Positions 47,222-55,905 of a DNA stretch of 64,000 nucleotides are shown piece after piece. The stretch lies in NCBI RefSeq assembly GCF_001815865.1, contig NZ_KV822187.1, positions 1 to 64,000 of the forward strand. The letters run 5' to 3'. Origin of the DNA: Abiotrophia sp. HMSC24B09 (GTDB lineage: Bacteria > Bacillota > Bacilli > Lactobacillales > Aerococcaceae). The stretch's first letter is position 1, and every line of letters begins with the position of its first letter. The notes under the pieces were generated by a model. The model did no database searches. It worked only from the letters and a program-made list of their open reading frames with translations, and had not been told where the DNA came from. The position numbers and the translations under genes were made by a program.

Positions 47222-50200
47222 TTACTTGTAGATAATTTTGAAAGGAGCCAGTAGTTTTGCTAATTCTGCTTGCGCTTTCTGGCCATAGGAGACCCGATAG
47301 GCATCATCCAATTGGAAGGTCTGACGATTGCCATCGACTAAAATTATGGCTACTGGTCCAGAATATTGATCGGCAAATTTTCTTAAGCCTGGCAGAAAAG
47401 GTTTGAGGTCCTGGAAGGCCTTGACCTGGACAAAGCAACGTTGGAAAGGATGCTGATTAGGGCTAGTTGACGCCTTGGCTTCTTGTTCATTGACTAGCGC
47501 CAAACGCTTAATAATCAGCTGATGGCGTCCCTGGCGGTCTAGTTCGACCGTCCCTTCTACTAGCAAGACCTGTCCCTCCTTAAGCAGCGAGACATAGTGT
47601 CGATAGCTTTGCGGGAAGACTACCCCGCTAATGCTAGCTACTTCGTCTTCTAGTTCGAGGAAGGCCATTAATTCCTGTTTCTTAGTGTTAATGACCCGGA
47701 TGCCTTTGACTAAGACTAGGGTTTGGACCTTGAGGTTTGGTTTGGCCGCTAAGATATCTCTTACTGACAACAAGTTGGGATGGGACTTGGCAAAGGCTTG
47801 ATAAGTCGCTACCGGATGCCCTTCTAAGGAGAAGCCTAGAATTTCCACTTCCTTATCTCGCTTTTGGCTAGGGTTCCAGTCCTCCACCCATTCAATTCGT
47901 GGCTCTAGCTCTGGGAAGAGCGACAAATTGCCACCACTAAAGGTAACACTTTGCATGAGCTTGTCTAGGTTCTTTAGCAAGGTTGGCCGGTTCATGCCGG
48001 TATAGTCCAAGGCCCCTACACTAATTAGGCTTTCTAGCCACTCGTGTTTGAGCCATTTCTTAGGTAGACGCTGCATAAAATGTAAGAGACCGGTATATGG
48101 CCCTAAGAGCTGGCGGTCTTCTACAATGTGGCTGACAAAGTCATGGCGTAAGGTCCGGATGGCTGAGAGACCTACTTGGAGTTGCTGACCACTGACACTA
48201 AAGCCTATCTGACTCTCATTGAGATTGAGACCAAGGAGTGGACCTGTATGACGTTTGGCCTCCAGAATATAGTCGGCCATGGTCGTCTGGTTGGAACTGC
48301 CCATGTTTAAGAGGGCTTGATAGAAGGCTAGAGGATAATGCACCTTGAGATAGGCTAGTTGGAAGGCTAAGGTTGAATAGACCACCGCGTGTGAGCGGTT
48401 GAAGCCGTAGCTAGCAAATTCATAGATGTAATCATAGGTAGCTGACGCAATCTCAGCCTCTATCCCCTGCTCTCTGGCCCCCCTAATGAAATGCTCGCGT
48501 TCTCGTGCCATGACATCGGCTTGCTTTTTACCCATGGCACGTCTTAGCAGGTCGGCCTGTCCTAAGCTGAAACCGGCCATACGTTGACAGACCTGCATGA
48601 CTTGTTCCTGATAGACGATGATGCCATAGGTAGGAGCTAAGATTTCTTCCAGGATAGAATGAATAGCCTGGTAACTTTCCTTGCCATGGCGACGCGCTAC
48701 ATAGTGGTCAATCTGCTTCATAGGTCCCGGACGGAAGAGCGCATTGACGGCCACAATATCTTCAAAGCGCTCAGGTTGCAACTTGCGTAGGACTTGCTTA
48801 ATGCCATCTGATTCAAATTGGAAGACCCCGTTAGTATCCGCCGCCCTGAAGAGGGCCAGAGTTTGAGCATCTTCCATGGAAATTGCTTCAATATCAAAAT
48901 CAGCTTGGCTCTTTTGAACTTGTTTAATGATGGTATCTAGCAGGTTGAGGTTTCTCAGGCCTAGGAAGTCCATCTTAAGCAGGCCAACCTTCTCCACATC
49001 ATACATGGTAAATTGAGTCATAAGAGGTTGGTTAGGTCGTTCTACGACTGGAATGACCTGATCCAAGGCTTGGTCATGAATGACCACCGCCGCGGCATGG
49101 GTTGAAATGTGACGCGGCAAGCCCTCGATGGTTTGCGCCACTTGGAAGAGCTGCTGGTTGGTCTCAGATTGACTGACTAACTGGCGTAAGGCCGCCGACT
49201 TCTGATAGGCCTGAGGCAAGCTAATGTCCAACTCTTTTGGTATGGCACGTGCCCATACTCGCAAGGTCTCACTATCCGAACCTAGAACCCGTAAGGTATC
49301 CCGCATGGCCGCCCGAGCCCCGAAGGTCCCCAAGGTGGCAATTTGAGCGACCTGCTCTTGACCATAACGCTCGACCACGTAATGTAAGACTTGTTGCCGT
49401 TTATTATCGGGAATATCCATATCAATATCAGGCATGTTATAACGTTCCGGATTCAGGAAACGCTCAAAAAGTAAGTTGTATTGGATTGGATCGACACGTG
49501 TAATCCCTAGTAAGTAGGAAACCAAGGAACCAGCTGCCGAACCCCGACCTGGTCCTACCCGAATGGCATGACTTTGGCAGTAAACAATAATGTCCCAGAC
49601 AATGAGGAAATAGTCGCTAAAGCCCATACTATCGATAACTTCTAGCTCATAGTCAAGCCTCTGCTGGTAGACCGCCAAATCAGCAGGCCTCAAGTCTTCT
49701 AATGCCGACTGAGTTAAGTCTCGCAAGTATTGACTAGCGGGCAAGTGGTCTGGCGTCGGAAATTTTGGCAGAAAAGCCTGATTTTGTGGCAAAGTTAACT
49801 GCATACGATCAGCTAGTTGGCGACTATTCGCCAAGCAGTCAGCCAAGCCCAATCGGATATACTGGGCTTCTAAATCAACCCAATTATAGACATAGTGGAC
49901 TCCCTGCATGGCCCGTAGTTCCACGTCTAAGGTCTCATTAGCCCCAATGGCCTCCAGCACCTTGAGACTGAAGGCGTCACCCTGATTTAAGGTTGATACT
50001 CCCTGCCCCACTACTAGTGGAACTTGTTGGCTCTTAGCCCAGGCCTTCACGGCCTCGCCTTCAACTGGATTATAAGGGAAAGCCGCCACCCCCAGATAGA
50101 CATTACTAGGCCCAAAGACTTGCTCCAAGCGCTCCAAAACTAAGTCAGCTTCTTGGTCCCCACTATGGATTAAGGTTTGCTCCACTTCGCTTGCATGGCC

Positions 50201-50572
50201 ACAGGAAATATAGACTAGGTTGTGGCAGGACTGGGTCAGATAATCCCAAATAGCGCCTGGCGACAGAGGCTGATGGCTCAAACGTCGAATGAGGCCTATT
50301 AATTCATAATAACCGGCTTGATTGAGGGCATAAACTAGGAAGGGATAAATGTGGGTTTGCTTGAGAGCCCCAGGCAACTTAATGGTCGCCCCAATCATGG
50401 CCTTGAGACCAGCAGTCTGACAGCGATTATAGAAGTCTAGCGCCCCTTGAAGGCTATGGACATCTGCCAAACCCAGGATTTCATAGCCCCTTTGTTTAGC
50501 AGCTTCCACATAGGATGGAACCGTCAAAGTACTAGCTAAGAGTGAATTAGCAGAATGAACATTAAATAGCAT
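47222..50572 (-). CDS. dnaE: DNA polymerase III alpha subunit, DnaE type
   Basis: The second replicative polymerase of Firmicutes, which extends RNA primers before hand-off to PolC. It has 1116 aa: a PHP domain, the polymerase palm with the metal-binding PDIDMDIPD (about residue 381), fingers, the helix-hairpin-helix region and a C-terminal OB fold. PHP metal motifs are degenerate (VHSANS and LADVHS in place of HxH and TDH), as in streptococcal DnaE. The ATG at 50572 has GGAGG 7 nt upstream. The order dnaE-pfkA-pyk is common in Firmicutes. Confidence 0.96.
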   Translation of the reverse strand: MLFNVHSANSLLASTLTVPSYVEAAKQRGYEILGLADVHSLQGALDFYNRCQTAGLKAMIGATIKLPGALKQTHIYPFLVYALNQAGYYELIGLIRRLSHQPLSPGAIWDYLTQSCHNLVYISCGHASEVEQTLIHSGDQEADLVLERLEQVFGPSNVYLGVAAFPYNPVEGEAVKAWAKSQQVPLVVGQGVSTLNQGDAFSLKVLEAIGANETLDVELRAMQGVHYVYNWVDLEAQYIRLGLADCLANSRQLADRMQLTLPQNQAFLPKFPTPDHLPASQYLRDLTQSALEDLRPADLAVYQQRLDYELEVIDSMGFSDYFLIVWDIIVYCQSHAIRVGPGRGSAAGSLVSYLLGITRVDPIQYNLLFERFLNPERYNMPDIDMDIPDNKRQQVLHYVVERYGQEQVAQIATLGTFGARAAMRDTLRVLGSDSETLRVWARAIPKELDISLPQAYQKSAALRQLVSQSETNQQLFQVAQTIEGLPRHISTHAAAVVIHDQALDQVIPVVERPNQPLMTQFTMYDVEKVGLLKMDFLGLRNLNLLDTIIKQVQKSQADFDIEAISMEDAQTLALFRAADTNGVFQFESDGIKQVLRKLQPERFEDIVAVNALFRPGPMKQIDHYVARRHGKESYQAIHSILEEILAPTYGIIVYQEQVMQVCQRMAGFSLGQADLLRRAMGKKQADVMAREREHFIRGAREQGIEAEIASATYDYIYEFASYGFNRSHAVVYSTLAFQLAYLKVHYPLAFYQALLNMGSSNQTTMADYILEAKRHTGPLLGLNLNESQIGFSVSGQQLQVGLSAIRTLRHDFVSHIVEDRQLLGPYTGLLHFMQRLPKKWLKHEWLESLISVGALDYTGMNRPTLLKNLDKLMQSVTFSGGNLSLFPELEPRIEWVEDWNPSQKRDKEVEILGFSLEGHPVATYQAFAKSHPNLLSVRDILAAKPNLKVQTLVLVKGIRVINTKKQELMAFLELEDEVASISGVVFPQSYRHYVSLLKEGQVLLVEGTVELDRQGRHQLIIKRLALVNEQEAKASTSPNQHPFQRCFVQVKAFQDLKPFLPGLRKFADQYSGPVAIILVDGNRQTFQLDDAYRVSYGQKAQAELAKLLAPFKIIYK

Positions 50573-50773
50573 GGCATTTCCTCCTCTCAAGCCCTTTTTA
50601 TGGTCCGAACAGGCATTCGACCACTCTCTTCTTATTGTGCCATGAATTGCCTTAAAGTACAAGGTAGAGCTTGGCTTTCAGGAAATTTGGTTAAGAACTG
50701 GAAACAAAAACTTTTTCATTGTATTATTTGGCAAATATGCTACACTTATACTGTAAAGGAAAGAAGGGAAAGT

Positions 50774-50986
50774 ATGAAATATATCGTCACATTTTTCTGG
50801 AGCTTCATCCTGGGACAAATCGTCTACTACCTAGGTAGCTCACTCACACGCGCCCAATACGATTTAGTGGGCGGGACCATTTTGGCTCTTGTCATTACGA
50901 TTGTTGTCGCCATTGTGGCGCGAATCATGGAGAGTGTTCAAGGTGACAGCTCCCAAGCTCAAGCAAGCAATAAGGCGCATTCCTAA
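50774..50986 (+). CDS. Small membrane protein, DUF2929 (YjzD-like)
   Basis: A 70-aa protein starting MKYIVTFFWSFILGQIVYYLG, with two membrane helices, the pattern of the DUF2929/YjzD family. Its function is unknown. The ATG at 50774 has GAAGGGAAAG upstream. A longer in-frame reading from 50600 crosses into the promoter region and is rejected. It is on the plus strand, divergent from dnaE. Confidence 0.88.
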   Translation: MKYIVTFFWSFILGQIVYYLGSSLTRAQYDLVGGTILALVITIVVAIVARIMESVQGDSSQAQASNKAHS

Positions 50987-50997
50987 TAGCCTAAATA

Positions 50998-51046
50998 AAT
51001 AGCCCTAGCAGTCTGGATTCTTTATCCAAACTGCTAGGGCTATTTT
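50998..51046. terminator. Terminator between the DUF2929 gene and the satD operon
   Basis: A long stem of about 20 bp with one internal mismatch (AATAGCCCTAGCAGT plus TGGAT, and complement) and a short loop. TTTTT follows on the plus strand and an A-rich stretch precedes it. It is best for the plus-strand gene and may also stop the convergent satD operon. Confidence 0.88.
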
Positions 51047-51059
51047 TACTAGCTTGGGC

Positions 51060-51719
51060 CTACCAGCTTCCTAATTGATAGACCTGATAGAGTACTAAAA
51101 CGGCCAAGAGACTAAAGAGCGAGCCAATGAGATAATATTCAGCAAAGGCGCTGTTCTTGGAAATTTTATCGTAGCGGGCGATGGATTTGGCCGTGAAGAC
51201 CAAGCCCAAAGCGGCATAATTCTGGCTGACTAAGAGCAAACCTGTTATCAGACGCTCTAGTATCCCAACCGTGGCCCCTGCCCCTTCAATGGTCGCGTCA
51301 TCAATCTCAATTTCAGGTTGAAAACGGCGGAAGAGAAAATGGAAAATCTGGTTAACAGGAGCTCCTAACCACAAGGCATAGAGAGCCGTCCACAGCCAGT
51401 TTGCATGGTAAGGCCAAGTCCAGCCTACCTTAGCTGCATAAAGGCTGGCGCCAAATAAAAGTAGCGCCATCAATAGAGAAACTTGCTTGGGCTTAAGTAG
51501 CTTACCTAAGCTGGCATTCACCAGTCCTAGGCCGATTAGCAGGCCAGCTGCGACCGGATTAAGCCCCAGCAGTAAGGCGCCCCAGACCAGGTAGAGCATC
51601 CAAGGCTCTAACCAAGTCAATCGCCCCTTTAAGAAAGCCCGCCCGTAAGGTCGGTAATAGGATTCGATTAGGGTCCAGCCTAGCCCATAGTAGAGGCCCA
51701 TTGAATAAGTCGATATCAT
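51060..51719 (-). CDS. Membrane protein partner of SatD
   Basis: A 219-aa protein with about six membrane helices. The C-terminal part ILERLITGLLLVSQNYAALG...TAKSIARY...AEYYLIG is a conserved motif set of membrane proteins (DUF3307-associated) that commonly lie next to SatD in Firmicutes. Its function is unknown. Its start overlaps the satD stop by 4 bp, so translation is coupled and the two proteins probably act together. Confidence 0.85.
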   Translation of the reverse strand: MISTYSMGLYYGLGWTLIESYYRPYGRAFLKGRLTWLEPWMLYLVWGALLLGLNPVAAGLLIGLGLVNASLGKLLKPKQVSLLMALLLFGASLYAAKVGWTWPYHANWLWTALYALWLGAPVNQIFHFLFRRFQPEIEIDDATIEGAGATVGILERLITGLLLVSQNYAALGLVFTAKSIARYDKISKNSAFAEYYLIGSLFSLLAVLVLYQVYQLGSW

Positions 51720-52402
51720 GCGCCCTCACCTCCTTGAGCTGCCTGTCTGGCTAGATTCTCAATGGCCTGATTGAGATCATTTTTGACATCCAAGTAGAGT
51801 TTAATGCCACTCGATTTCATGCGTTTGGCGAAGGCGCTAGAGGATAGACCAAGGGCTGTTGCCACTCGCTTCTGATCAAAGCGCGACTGATAGTAACCCA
51901 AGTCTAAGATTGTCCGGAAGGTTTCCATTTGCGATTGAATCCAAGAAGAACGAACAAACTCACTCAAGGCCAAACTATGATTCAAAATCGCATCCCGCTC
52001 ATCTCGCCCTGTCAGCAGATAGATATGGACTGTCTCGTAATGATGTTGTTGATGAACTTGCTGAATGGCCTCACGCGCCCGCCAGTAAGCCGGGCCATCC
52101 GCCCCTAAGCTGACTGCGGGATTTATGCTGGTCAGAATTTCACCTAAGCCCAGGCCAAAACGCAGATTTAAGTCAGGCAAGGCCAGGCGAAGTTCATCAA
52201 TCATTTGAAAGATAGGTGCTCCTACTTTAAGTAGTCCTTGGAATTCATCTCCCAAAGTTAAACTAAAGCATGAGGCTAGGTGGCCTTGATATCGCTCATT
52301 CAGGCCATTTAATGCTTGGCTTAAGGCTTCTTGTATTTTGGCACGATTGGCTAAACTGCGGGACTCAATAATGTCACCAATTAAAGCATAGTATTGATTC
52401 AT
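51716..52402 (-). CDS. satD: SatD family protein
   Basis: The 228-aa protein belongs to the SatD family, named from the acid-tolerance locus of Streptococcus mutans; its biochemical role is unsettled. The N-terminus YALIGDIIESRSL and the LGDEFQG motif are family hallmarks, and GDEFQ recalls nucleotide-cyclase/GGDEF folds (inference). The C-terminus VATALGLSSSAFAKRMKSSGI looks like a helix-turn-helix, so it may bind DNA. The ATG at 52402 has GGAGG 5 nt upstream. Two palindromes cover its promoter, which suggests autoregulation. Confidence 0.9.
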   Translation of the reverse strand: MNQYYALIGDIIESRSLANRAKIQEALSQALNGLNERYQGHLASCFSLTLGDEFQGLLKVGAPIFQMIDELRLALPDLNLRFGLGLGEILTSINPAVSLGADGPAYWRAREAIQQVHQQHHYETVHIYLLTGRDERDAILNHSLALSEFVRSSWIQSQMETFRTILDLGYYQSRFDQKRVATALGLSSSAFAKRMKSSGIKLYLDVKNDLNQAIENLARQAAQGGEGA

Positions 52403-52420
52403 ATTAGCCTCCTTTCTTAA

Positions 52421-52464
52421 GTCCATTATAATAGACCCAATGGAAAAAGTCCACTATAATAGAC
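52421..52464 (-). promoter_or_regulatory. satD promoter embedded in two palindromic operators
   Basis: Two near-identical 16-bp imperfect palindromes lie at 52421-52436 (GTCCATTATAATAGAC) and 52449-52464 (GTCCACTATAATAGAC), centres 28 bp apart. On the minus strand the -35 TGGACT (52448-52453) lies at the edge of the distal one and the -10 TATAAT (52425-52430) lies inside the proximal one, spaced 17 bp. A protein bound at either would block RNA polymerase. Probable binder: SatD itself (inference). Confidence 0.75.
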
Positions 52465-52465
52465 C

Positions 52466-52496
52466 AAAAACCAAGGGCCTATAAACCCTTGGTTTT
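52466..52496 (-). terminator. Intrinsic terminator of ccpA
   Basis: An 11-bp stem (AAAACCAAGGG / CCCTTGGTTTT) with an 8-nt loop and trailing T on the minus strand, 9 bp after the ccpA stop and directly before the satD operators. Confidence 0.88.
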
Positions 52497-52504
52497 ATTT
52501 ACGA

Positions 52505-53515
52505 TTAGTCTTTATCTTCTAAGGTTGAGCCACGAGCAATAAATCTGTGTGGTAAGATAATTTGATGCTCTTCCACTTCTTCACTGTTCATAATCTTAGT
52601 CAAAAGACGCATTGCTACCGCACCGATATCATAGAGCGGAATTTGGATGCTGGACAACTTAGGACGTACCATTTGGGTTAACATAGAGTTGTTACCAGTA
52701 ATGATTTCAAAGTCTTGTGGGACTTTTACGCCACGATCTGTCAAGGCATTGAGGACAGCTACTGCAATTTCATCGTCAGAAATGACAGCGGCATTGGCCT
52801 TCGCTGCAATCAATTGCGCCGCAATCTTATCCCCATCTGCATAAGTGAATTGCTTTTGAATGACTAAGTCTTGCTTGAATTTAGCACCGGCTTCCTTAAG
52901 GGCTTCAGTATAGCCTTCTAAGCGGAAATCACGGTTAATATCAAATTCCCCAGGACCTGTCACCAAACCTACTTTACGGCCATGAGCCAAGAGCAAAGCA
53001 GTTGCCTCTTTAGTTGCTTGACGGTAGTCGATGTTAACGTTAGATAGTTCTGTATTAGATAGAATGGTCCCAGCAAAGACAACTGGTGTCCGTGTACGGC
53101 TAACTTCATGTTGGATACTTTCTTGGATGTCATTCCCCATGAAGATGATTCCGTCCACTTGTTTTGCTAACAAGGTGTTGAATACTTGTACTTCTTTCTC
53201 AGGGTTTTCATCAGAGTTGGCCAAAATAATGTTGTATTTGTACATAGACGCGATGTCATCAATCCCACGTGCTAAAGACGAGAAGAAGACATTGGTGACG
53301 TTAGGGATAATCACCCCAACTGTAGTGGTCTTCTTGCTTGCCAAGCCACGCGCGACTGCGTTAGGACGATAATCCAAGCGTTCGATAACTTCTGATACTT
53401 TTTTACGAGTTGACGGTTTAACGTTAGGGTTGCCGTTTACCACACGAGATACTGTCGCCATGGAGACGCCAGCTTCACGAGCAACGTCGTAGATGGTAAT
53501 AGTTTGTTTTTCCAT
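52505..53515 (-). CDS. ccpA: Catabolite control protein A
   Basis: A LacI/GalR-family master regulator of carbon catabolite control that acts with HPr-Ser46-P at cre sites. The 336-aa protein starts with the helix-turn-helix TIYDVAREAGVSMATVSRVVNG and the hinge YRPNAVARGLASKKTTTVGVIIP; the periplasmic-binding-like effector domain follows. The similarity to CcpA of other Firmicutes over the DNA-binding and hinge region is strong. A cre-like site overlaps its own promoter. Confidence 0.95.
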   Translation of the reverse strand: MEKQTITIYDVAREAGVSMATVSRVVNGNPNVKPSTRKKVSEVIERLDYRPNAVARGLASKKTTTVGVIIPNVTNVFFSSLARGIDDIASMYKYNIILANSDENPEKEVQVFNTLLAKQVDGIIFMGNDIQESIQHEVSRTRTPVVFAGTILSNTELSNVNIDYRQATKEATALLLAHGRKVGLVTGPGEFDINRDFRLEGYTEALKEAGAKFKQDLVIQKQFTYADGDKIAAQLIAAKANAAVISDDEIAVAVLNALTDRGVKVPQDFEIITGNNSMLTQMVRPKLSSIQIPLYDIGAVAMRLLTKIMNSEEVEEHQIILPHRFIARGSTLEDKD

Positions 53516-53558
53516 ACCTTTTGCCTCACTTCCTAGGTAAACACTTTTGTACTCTTAT

Positions 53559-53587
53559 AAAATACCACAAAAAAAACACTTTAGCAA
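53559..53587 (-). promoter_or_regulatory. Promoter of ccpA
   Basis: On the minus strand TTGCTA (53582-53587) and TATTTT (53559-53564) are 17 bp apart, 43 bp before the ccpA start. The -35 is covered by the cre-like site. Confidence 0.6.
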
Positions 53588-53596
53588 GCGTTTTAC
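53583..53596 (-). promoter_or_regulatory. cre site in the ccpA promoter
   Basis: GTAAAACGCTTGCT on the minus strand matches 12 of 14 positions of the cre consensus TGWAARCGYTWNCW. Overlap with the -35 box suggests that CcpA represses its own gene. Confidence 0.7.
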
Positions 53597-54499
53597 TTAC
53601 ATTTTATCACCTATTTCATAGACTTACCTTGAAAAATGTTTTGAAAAATGAAAACTTTTCAAAAGTACATGTAAGCGAAATTTACATTAACCTGCCTCTA
53701 ACTGGTTTAAAGCCTTATATAGAGCCATTTTTACCTAAGAGGCAAAAATAGGAGATAGTTGAAAATTATCTATAATTTGAACTTGGAGGATATAAGGGAG
53801 GAAAATTGCTGTTTTTTTGAGAGCAAACAAATCTCGATAGAAAAGATAATAAAAAAACAGCCGAGAGGGAACTCGGCTGCAACGGATTCGGCATATCCGT
53901 ATCAAGAGGGGACTTCTACAATAGGCATTAGGGGATACCTATCATAAGAAGGGATAACTTAGTCCTTAACCTGACTAAGAAGGTTTAAATTGATTACCTA
54001 TATCCATATGACTTCTGACTTGAAGCATTTAGTGATTTATCAACAATGTAAAATCGGCACGTTCACCTTGAAGTAAAAATCTAAATCTTCTATGATAAAG
54101 TTCATTAAGGGGATCATACGGACATAGATTCAATTTGTTAGAAGGGCTGCTACTGCCCTCCTTTAAATATTCCAAGAAACACTTAAAGCAAGACACTAAC
54201 ATCCTGTATAGACATTATACCGCATTTCCCAATATTATACATATCAAATTTTCGTTAGATGTTCACAATTACTTGAATGAAACGCGGTTTCGTGTTCCCA
54301 TAAGAATGACAAAATCAATAATCATCACAACTTAAAGATTTTGACATACTCTAGTATATTTTGGGAGATAAGAAAAATAAAACAAGTATATAATCCGGAA
54401 TCTTTAAAGAGAATGAATATACGATTAGGTAATAAAGTCCGTCATATTAATAGATTGAGTCCAAGTATCTATACAATATTGTAAATCAATATACATAGC
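53597..54499. other. AT-rich gap without a convincing gene
   Basis: This stretch is visibly richer in A and T than its surroundings. It contains a direct repeat of TTGAAAAATG (53629-53638, 53641-53650), a perfect inverted repeat TTTTGAAAA/TTTTCAAAA (53639-53664), a second cre-like palindrome TGTAA-N7-TTACA (53670-53686) and a strong minus-strand terminator (53851-53879). A minus-strand reading frame of 57 codons (54202 to 54029) has no good SD. Plus-strand frames of about 60 codons also lack good starts. It may be a decayed gene, or it may encode a minus-strand small RNA of a few hundred nt ending at the terminator. Confidence 0.55.
53851..53879 (-). terminator. Orphan intrinsic terminator
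   Basis: An 8-bp GC-rich stem (CAGCCGAG / CTCGGCTG) with a 6-nt loop and seven Ts follows on the minus strand, the textbook form. No recognised gene lies upstream on that strand until the cshB-like gene, which has its own terminator at 54500-54525. Confidence 0.88.
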
Positions 54500-54525
54500 A
54501 AAAGAGACTAACCTAGGTTAGTCTC
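54500..54525 (-). terminator. Intrinsic terminator of the cshB-like gene
   Basis: A perfect palindrome, GAGACTAAC plus CTAG plus its complement, is followed by TTTT on the minus strand, 12 bp after the stop codon. Confidence 0.88.
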
Positions 54526-54537
54526 CCCTTCTATCGA

Positions 54538-55881
54538 TTAAGCTTTTCTAGCTTGGCGCCGCTCTGCCCTTTTCTGCTTACGGGCTTCCTTCTGGCGGTG
54601 CTCCTTGATTTGGTAATTGAGCTTACGTTTATAGCCAGGCTTAACCTTCTTCTTCTTGTTACGATTAATCATGGCTCTTACGGTTGGATCTTCCTTATCC
54701 TGCTTGGTGTCCGTCCGTTCCAAACGACGATGGCGTGACTGAACAGGACGGATTTCGCCCTTGACTAAGTCCACCTGTTGGAATTCAATGCCCTTGGCTT
54801 CTAATTCCACAATCGCCCGATCGTCATCCGGCGTCATGAAGGTATAGGCGGTGCCGGCCAGTTGATTACGCCCTGTCCGCCCTACCCGGTGCACGAAGAA
54901 TTCCAGCTCCTTAGGCAACTCCGTGTTAATGACCATGGAAATACCCGGAATATCAATACCGCGCGCAGCTAGGTCAGAAGCCACTACATATTGGAATTCT
55001 AAGTCCTTGATTTGACGCATGACCCGTTTGCGTTCACGTGGCGTTAAATTCCCATGAATGGAGGCTACCTTGAGGCCACGTTCCTTGAGGTATTGGGTCA
55101 ATTCTGCTGCATACTTCTTAGTATTACAGAAGACCAAGGCAAGGAAAGGATGGCCCATGGTTAAGAGATCATAGACCAAGGCCGAGCGGTCTCGCCCTTT
55201 GGTATTAATCAGGTAGTTATCAATCTTGCTGGCTAAGACCTCCTGAGGTTCAATTTGAATGAATTCAGGGTTGGTCACATACCTGTTGAGGAAGACCTCA
55301 AGCTGTTGAGGAATGGTCGCAGAGAAGACCATAAGTTGCAAATCTTCTGGCATGCGAGAAGCAATATCATCGACCACTTGAAGAAAACCTAAGTCCATAG
55401 TCATATCGGCTTCATCCACTACCATAATTTTGGCTGTCTGAACATGGAGGGCATGGCTAGCCATCAAGTCATAGATACGACCAGGCGTCCCAATGACAAC
55501 TTGGGGTTGACCTGCTTGCAACTTATCCACTTGACGTTGCTTGTCTGTCCCCCCCATATAATGAACAACTCGCAAAGGCTCTGGGCTTGCGCTAGCCAGT
55601 TGCTTGGCCGCTTGGTAGAGTTGCGTAGCTAGTTCTCGGCTAGGTGCTGTAATCACCACTTGGACTTGGTCCAAGCTAGGGTCTAGTTGCTGGAAGATAG
55701 GAATCAAAAAACTATGAGACTTACCTGAGCCCGTTTGCGATTGGACAATCAGGTTACGCCCTTTGAGGGCATAGGGAATGACTGCCTCTTGTACTGGCGT
55801 TAGGCGGGAAAATCCCAGTTCCCCGAGTGCCTCCTTAATAAAAGGCGCTAGCTCGAGACTTTCAATGGTTGGCCTAGTCAT
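54538..55881 (-). CDS. cshB: DEAD-box RNA helicase, CshB-like
   Basis: A 447-aa ATP-dependent RNA helicase. Motifs: Q motif (FSRLTPVQEAVIPYAL), motif I QTGSGKS, Ia PSRELA, Ib TPGR, II DEADMTMDLGFL (the MT following DEAD is typical of CshB), III SAT, IV-VI ending HRVGRTGR. The C-terminal tail is very basic (RNKKKKVKPGYKRK...RRQARKA) and suits RNA binding. Cold-shock and ribosome-assembly roles are known for the family. Confidence 0.92.
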   Translation of the reverse strand: MTRPTIESLELAPFIKEALGELGFSRLTPVQEAVIPYALKGRNLIVQSQTGSGKSHSFLIPIFQQLDPSLDQVQVVITAPSRELATQLYQAAKQLASASPEPLRVVHYMGGTDKQRQVDKLQAGQPQVVIGTPGRIYDLMASHALHVQTAKIMVVDEADMTMDLGFLQVVDDIASRMPEDLQLMVFSATIPQQLEVFLNRYVTNPEFIQIEPQEVLASKIDNYLINTKGRDRSALVYDLLTMGHPFLALVFCNTKKYAAELTQYLKERGLKVASIHGNLTPRERKRVMRQIKDLEFQYVVASDLAARGIDIPGISMVINTELPKELEFFVHRVGRTGRNQLAGTAYTFMTPDDDRAIVELEAKGIEFQQVDLVKGEIRPVQSRHRRLERTDTKQDKEDPTVRAMINRNKKKKVKPGYKRKLNYQIKEHRQKEARKQKRAERRQARKA

Positions 55882-55905
55882 AGGTCACCTCTTTCTTACT
55901 TTTGC

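Noticed and set aside
47214-47225. Perfect 12-bp palindrome GTAATCGATTAC across the dnaE stop codon
   Set aside because: Short and A/T-rich, with no loop or T tract, so not a terminator. It can easily arise by chance.
53759-53947. Plus-strand frame of 62 codons (MKIIYNLNLEDIREE...)
   Set aside because: No SD precedes the ATG, the frame runs through the minus-strand terminator hairpin, and the protein resembles nothing I recognise.
54135-54335. Plus-strand frame of 66 codons
   Set aside because: No SD or promoter in place; the sequence looks like chance reading through AT-rich DNA.
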